Shown: in pieces, positions 61,343 through 64,000 of the stretch
Position numbering within the stretch: the stretch's first letter is position 1
How the letters are laid out: the number at the start of each line of letters is the position of its first letter
NCBI GenBank assembly: GCA_028015205.1
Contig: CM051519.1
Coordinates: 38,917,979-38,981,978 of the forward strand
Source of the DNA: Mytilisepta virgata
Taxonomy: Eukaryota > Mollusca > Bivalvia > Mytilida > Mytilidae
Reading direction: 5' to 3'
DNA: 64,000 nt
Position numbers and translations under genes: made by a program
Notes under the pieces: model-generated
Seen by the model: only the letters and a program-made list of their open reading frames with translations
What the model was told of the DNA's origin: nothing
Database searches by the model: none

Positions 61343-61753
61343 AGCCATGTTTTGTAGTATTAAGGAATGGGTGTATTCATGATATATTTATTAATATTTC
61401 GCAATTTTGAAAGCTATTTAATAAGTTCTAAGCTGCCAAACGTTGGGAGAATTTGTTGATAAGTCCTGCTGACTGTTGATAAAACCTGCTCTGCGCACGC
61501 GCTTCTTGATACGAATTTTTCGGAGCTCCTCAACAAGCTGATTGTTATGTTCATCAATTACTTATTGACTGGTGACTAAATCCATGTAAATTCTAATACT
61601 TTAATACTACTCTAAGACATGATTATAACAACTGTTAGAAATCCCCAAGATACAATTATATATTTAATCAGTTAAACTGTCACTCAATCCGGTAGGCGGT
61701 ACTAAGAATAGATGCACGTGTAAAGATAAATACAAATGATTGATATCATTACA
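61276..61753 (-). repeat. Probable 3' LTR of the Ty3/gypsy element
   Basis: On the minus strand a polypurine run (cagggggg, 61762-61755) is followed by TGTAATGATATCA from 61753, the normal arrangement of a polypurine tract at the start of a 3' LTR. A possible end is the ...GATTACA at 61282-61276, which would give matching TGTAA/TTACA tips and 478 bp with an internal AATAAA near 61390. The other LTR is outside the window, so the right-hand limit is only a proposal. Confidence 0.4.
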
Positions 61754-62150
61754 ACCCCCCTGTGAAGAAACTGTTATAGTAATTAAATGTTCATTCAGTG
61801 AAGCGATGAGAAATCTTAAAAGTAAAATTTACAGTATTTACAAAGCAAACGATTTAAGACTCTTGATGTTTGCGTTTCACAGTAATGTTAAAATCCATTA
61901 AAACAATCAGACACATTTAGGAAATAATTGATGTAATGAATGCCTTGATGAACAGATTTTTCTATTAAATAAAATTGTACTAAATTAAAATTAGATTTAG
62001 TTGGCATTATAACATATATTGTCTGATTATTTAAAATAAATTTTAACATCATTGTAAGGTCAGAGTAGACTGCTCTGTCTTCCTACCCTTATATCTGAGC
62101 AAGGGTTTTATTGTGACCCTTCGGCACTACTCAGATCGCGACTGACCTCT
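61754..62150 (-). other. Non-coding 3' part of the Ty3/gypsy element
   Basis: Lies between the pol stop codon and the polypurine tract. It includes a GC-richer patch at 62060-62140 but no open frame. Confidence 0.4.
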
Positions 62151-64000
62151 TTAATTAACATAATCTTTATATCTGATCGGTGGTCTAACTGTTCTGCCAC
62201 TTCTGGTTGTGTAATGTTCTTCAGAATTGTTCGAGTGGTTTTCTTTCACTATATTTGTGTCCTCGTTTGAATTTTCAAATGGAATTTCATCATCTAGTGA
62301 AACATTTTCAAAGTTTTCATTTGTCTTTATGATATGTTTCGTATTTCGGCGATACATATTTCCATGTGGAGTTTGAATGGTATATGATCTCGGCTGGTCA
62401 TGTTGATCGGTTATTATAGCTGGTTTCCAACGGTTATTGTCCTGATAACGAACGGTTTGTCCTTTTCTAAATTTCTGTTGGTTTTTTGCATGTCTATCAT
62501 AATAGTTCTTTTGTTTAATTTTGTTGATTTTCATCTTTTGACGGGTAGTACGGATATTCGGCACCTTCGGAGTAAGTTGTTTCTGAGTAGCAGGTAATTT
62601 TCCCCTAAGACGTCTGTTCATGAGTAATTGCGCTGGTGAACTAACATCGTTTATCGGAGTATTTCTGTAATCTAATAAAGCGATGTATGGATCTTTTTCG
62701 TCAGCTTTAGCTTTGTCAAGCAAGGTTTTTGCGATGTTAACATATTTTTCTGCTAGTCCATTTGATTGTTGGTGATACGGACTCGATGTAGTATGTTCGA
62801 AATTCCAAGTTGTAGCAAATTTCTGAAATTCAGCGGATGTATATTGAGACCCAAAATCACTACGAATTTTGGTTGGTATGCCATGACGTGCGAATATTGA
62901 TTTGAAATGTGTAATAACTGTTTTTGCACTGATGTTTTCTAGCTTGGCAATCTCGAAATATCTTGAGTAATAGTCCACAACGATCAAATAGTCAGATCCA
63001 TTCCAATGAAATAAATCAGTTCCGACTGTGTGCCAAGGAATTTCGGGTATTTCAGACGGGATCATTGGCTCCTTTTGTTTTGAATTTCTGTGTTCTAAGC
63101 ATATTCCACATTTTGTTATCATGTCATAAATCTGTCCATTTATGCCTGGCCAATATATAAAATCTCTGGCTAACTTCTTGGTTTTTTCTATACCAAGGTG
63201 ACTTTCATGTAGTCTTTTCAGCATTTCATCTCGTAGACTAGTTGGGATAACTATCTTTTCACCTTTCAAAACTATTCCTTTGTATTCCGTGAGTTCATCT
63301 TTACAGTTCCAATATTCATTAATTTTATTGGGTACGTCGTACTTATTTTCAGGCCATCCTTCTCGGATATATTTTCTAACTATTGACAACTTGTCATCTT
63401 TTCCTGTCTCATCTTTAATTTCTTCTATTTTCTTATCCGATACCGGCATAGATTTAATTACCATGTTGATGAAGCATTCAATGTCATCACTAATGTTCTC
63501 TCTGTCATCTTTTATGTATGCCCTTGATAGCATGTCTGGTACGAACATTAATTTCCCAGGCTTATAGTTTACAGAAAAATCATAAGTCTGTAATCTGAGT
63601 AACATCCTCTGTAACCTGGGTGGTGTATTTGCTAATGGCTTTTTCACGATAGCTTCCAGTGGTTTATGATCTGATTCCACAAGTACATGCTTCCCATATG
63701 TGTACTGATGAAATCTCTCAAGGGCAAACAGTATGGCTAACAATTCTTTCTCGATGTTTGCATATCGTGTTTCGGTCTCGGTCATGGACCTCGAAGCAAA
63801 CGCCAAAGGTTTATCATCTTGTAATAACACAGCTCCAAGCCCTGATTTTGACGCATCACAGCTTACTTTGACTGGTTTAGTAACATCAAAATACGTTAGC
63901 ACAGGATCTTTAGTTAAAATGTCTTTGATACGTTCAAAAGCAGATTTCTGCTCGTGTGTCCAAATAAACTGTGTTTCATCTTTGAGTAATTGTCTTATAG
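62151..64000 (-). CDS. Ty3/gypsy Pol polyprotein, partial: RT end, RNase H, integrase
   Basis: The frame is open from the right edge of the window to TAA at 62153-62151, over 610 codons, with no stops. It starts in the RT-connection region (SAFERIKDILTKDPVLTYFD), then Ty3 RNase H (VSCDASKSGLGAVLLQ, ETRYANIEKELLAI, VESDHKPLEAI). The integrase has its zinc-binding part (LHESHLGIEKTKKLARDFIY, CGICLEH) and a DDE core: aspartates in GTDLFHW and IRSDFGSQY, glutamate in NGLAEKY. The C-terminal part is basic (KQKNYYDRHAKNQQKFRKGQ) and ends with RSGRTVRPPIRYKDYVN; no chromodomain is evident. RT catalytic core, protease and gag lie beyond base 64000. It is apparently a recent copy. Confidence 0.93.
   Translation of the reverse strand, partial: IRQLLKDETQFIWTHEQKSAFERIKDILTKDPVLTYFDVTKPVKVSCDASKSGLGAVLLQDDKPLAFASRSMTETETRYANIEKELLAILFALERFHQYTYGKHVLVESDHKPLEAIVKKPLANTPPRLQRMLLRLQTYDFSVNYKPGKLMFVPDMLSRAYIKDDRENISDDIECFINMVIKSMPVSDKKIEEIKDETGKDDKLSIVRKYIREGWPENKYDVPNKINEYWNCKDELTEYKGIVLKGEKIVIPTSLRDEMLKRLHESHLGIEKTKKLARDFIYWPGINGQIYDMITKCGICLEHRNSKQKEPMIPSEIPEIPWHTVGTDLFHWNGSDYLIVVDYYSRYFEIAKLENISAKTVITHFKSIFARHGIPTKIRSDFGSQYTSAEFQKFATTWNFEHTTSSPYHQQSNGLAEKYVNIAKTLLDKAKADEKDPYIALLDYRNTPINDVSSPAQLLMNRRLRGKLPATQKQLTPKVPNIRTTRQKMKINKIKQKNYYDRHAKNQQKFRKGQTVRYQDNNRWKPAIITDQHDQPRSYTIQTPHGNMYRRNTKHIIKTNENFENVSLDDEIPFENSNEDTNIVKENHSNNSEEHYTTRSGRTVRPPIRYKDYVN

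Noticed and set aside
62400..63871. Plus-strand open frames opposite the Ty3 Pol
   Set aside because: Shadows of a long intact minus-strand polyprotein with clear catalytic motifs.

Overview
The window looks like AT-rich, repeat-dense nuclear DNA from a marine bivalve, most likely a mussel-like mollusc. This rests on intron-rich animal genes with GT/AG junctions, a tRNA-derived SINE with A and B boxes, a Tc1 transposon, a jockey-like LINE, a DIRS-like and a Ty3-like retrotransposon, and many foldback (MITE-like) elements. The species assignment is inference. Nothing prokaryotic is present.

Layout. 1-2363 (minus): the left part of a DIRS-like retrotransposon, with gag and overlapping RT/RNase H running off the left edge. 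3.3-6.1 kb: repeat debris and a broken LINE reverse transcriptase (minus). 7.0-8.6 kb: a Tc1 element with 31-bp perfect terminal repeats and an open DD34E transposase (minus). 9.8-17.3 kb: two phase-1 exons of a minus-strand cysteine-rich (EB/EGF-like) gene, separated by an inverted-repeat arm, a 145-bp satellite with estrogen-response-element-like palindromes, a foldback element with a C-tract, and a 22-bp minisatellite. 18.2-20.3 kb: a 28-bp minisatellite of about 76 units with higher-order structure. 21.3 kb: a SINE with target-site duplications. 22.5-22.8 kb: a probable terminal exon of a plus-strand membrane protein. 23-27 kb: repeats.

27.5-31.9 kb (plus): a complete seven-exon gene for an unrecognised 221-residue single-pass membrane protein. 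It converges on the main gene of the window, a complete 20-exon minus-strand gene (58460 to 35182) whose 916-residue product joins an N-terminal kinesin-like motor domain to a coiled-coil half that I recognise as CCDC78, a protein tied to deuterosomes and centriole amplification in multiciliated cells. All splice phases close exactly to 917 codons. The motor keeps its P-loop but has lost the standard switch I and altered switch II motifs. The introns hold several MITEs, a second SINE and local tandem repeats.

59-64 kb: a 944-bp foldback transposon upstream of CCDC78 (second copy in intron 13), a complex hairpin, and a Ty3/gypsy retrotransposon (minus) with RNase H and integrase running off the right edge, plus a probable polypurine tract and LTR.

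Exon models were built by eye from reading frames and splice consensus. Repeat boundaries are approximate unless terminal repeats or target duplications fix them.
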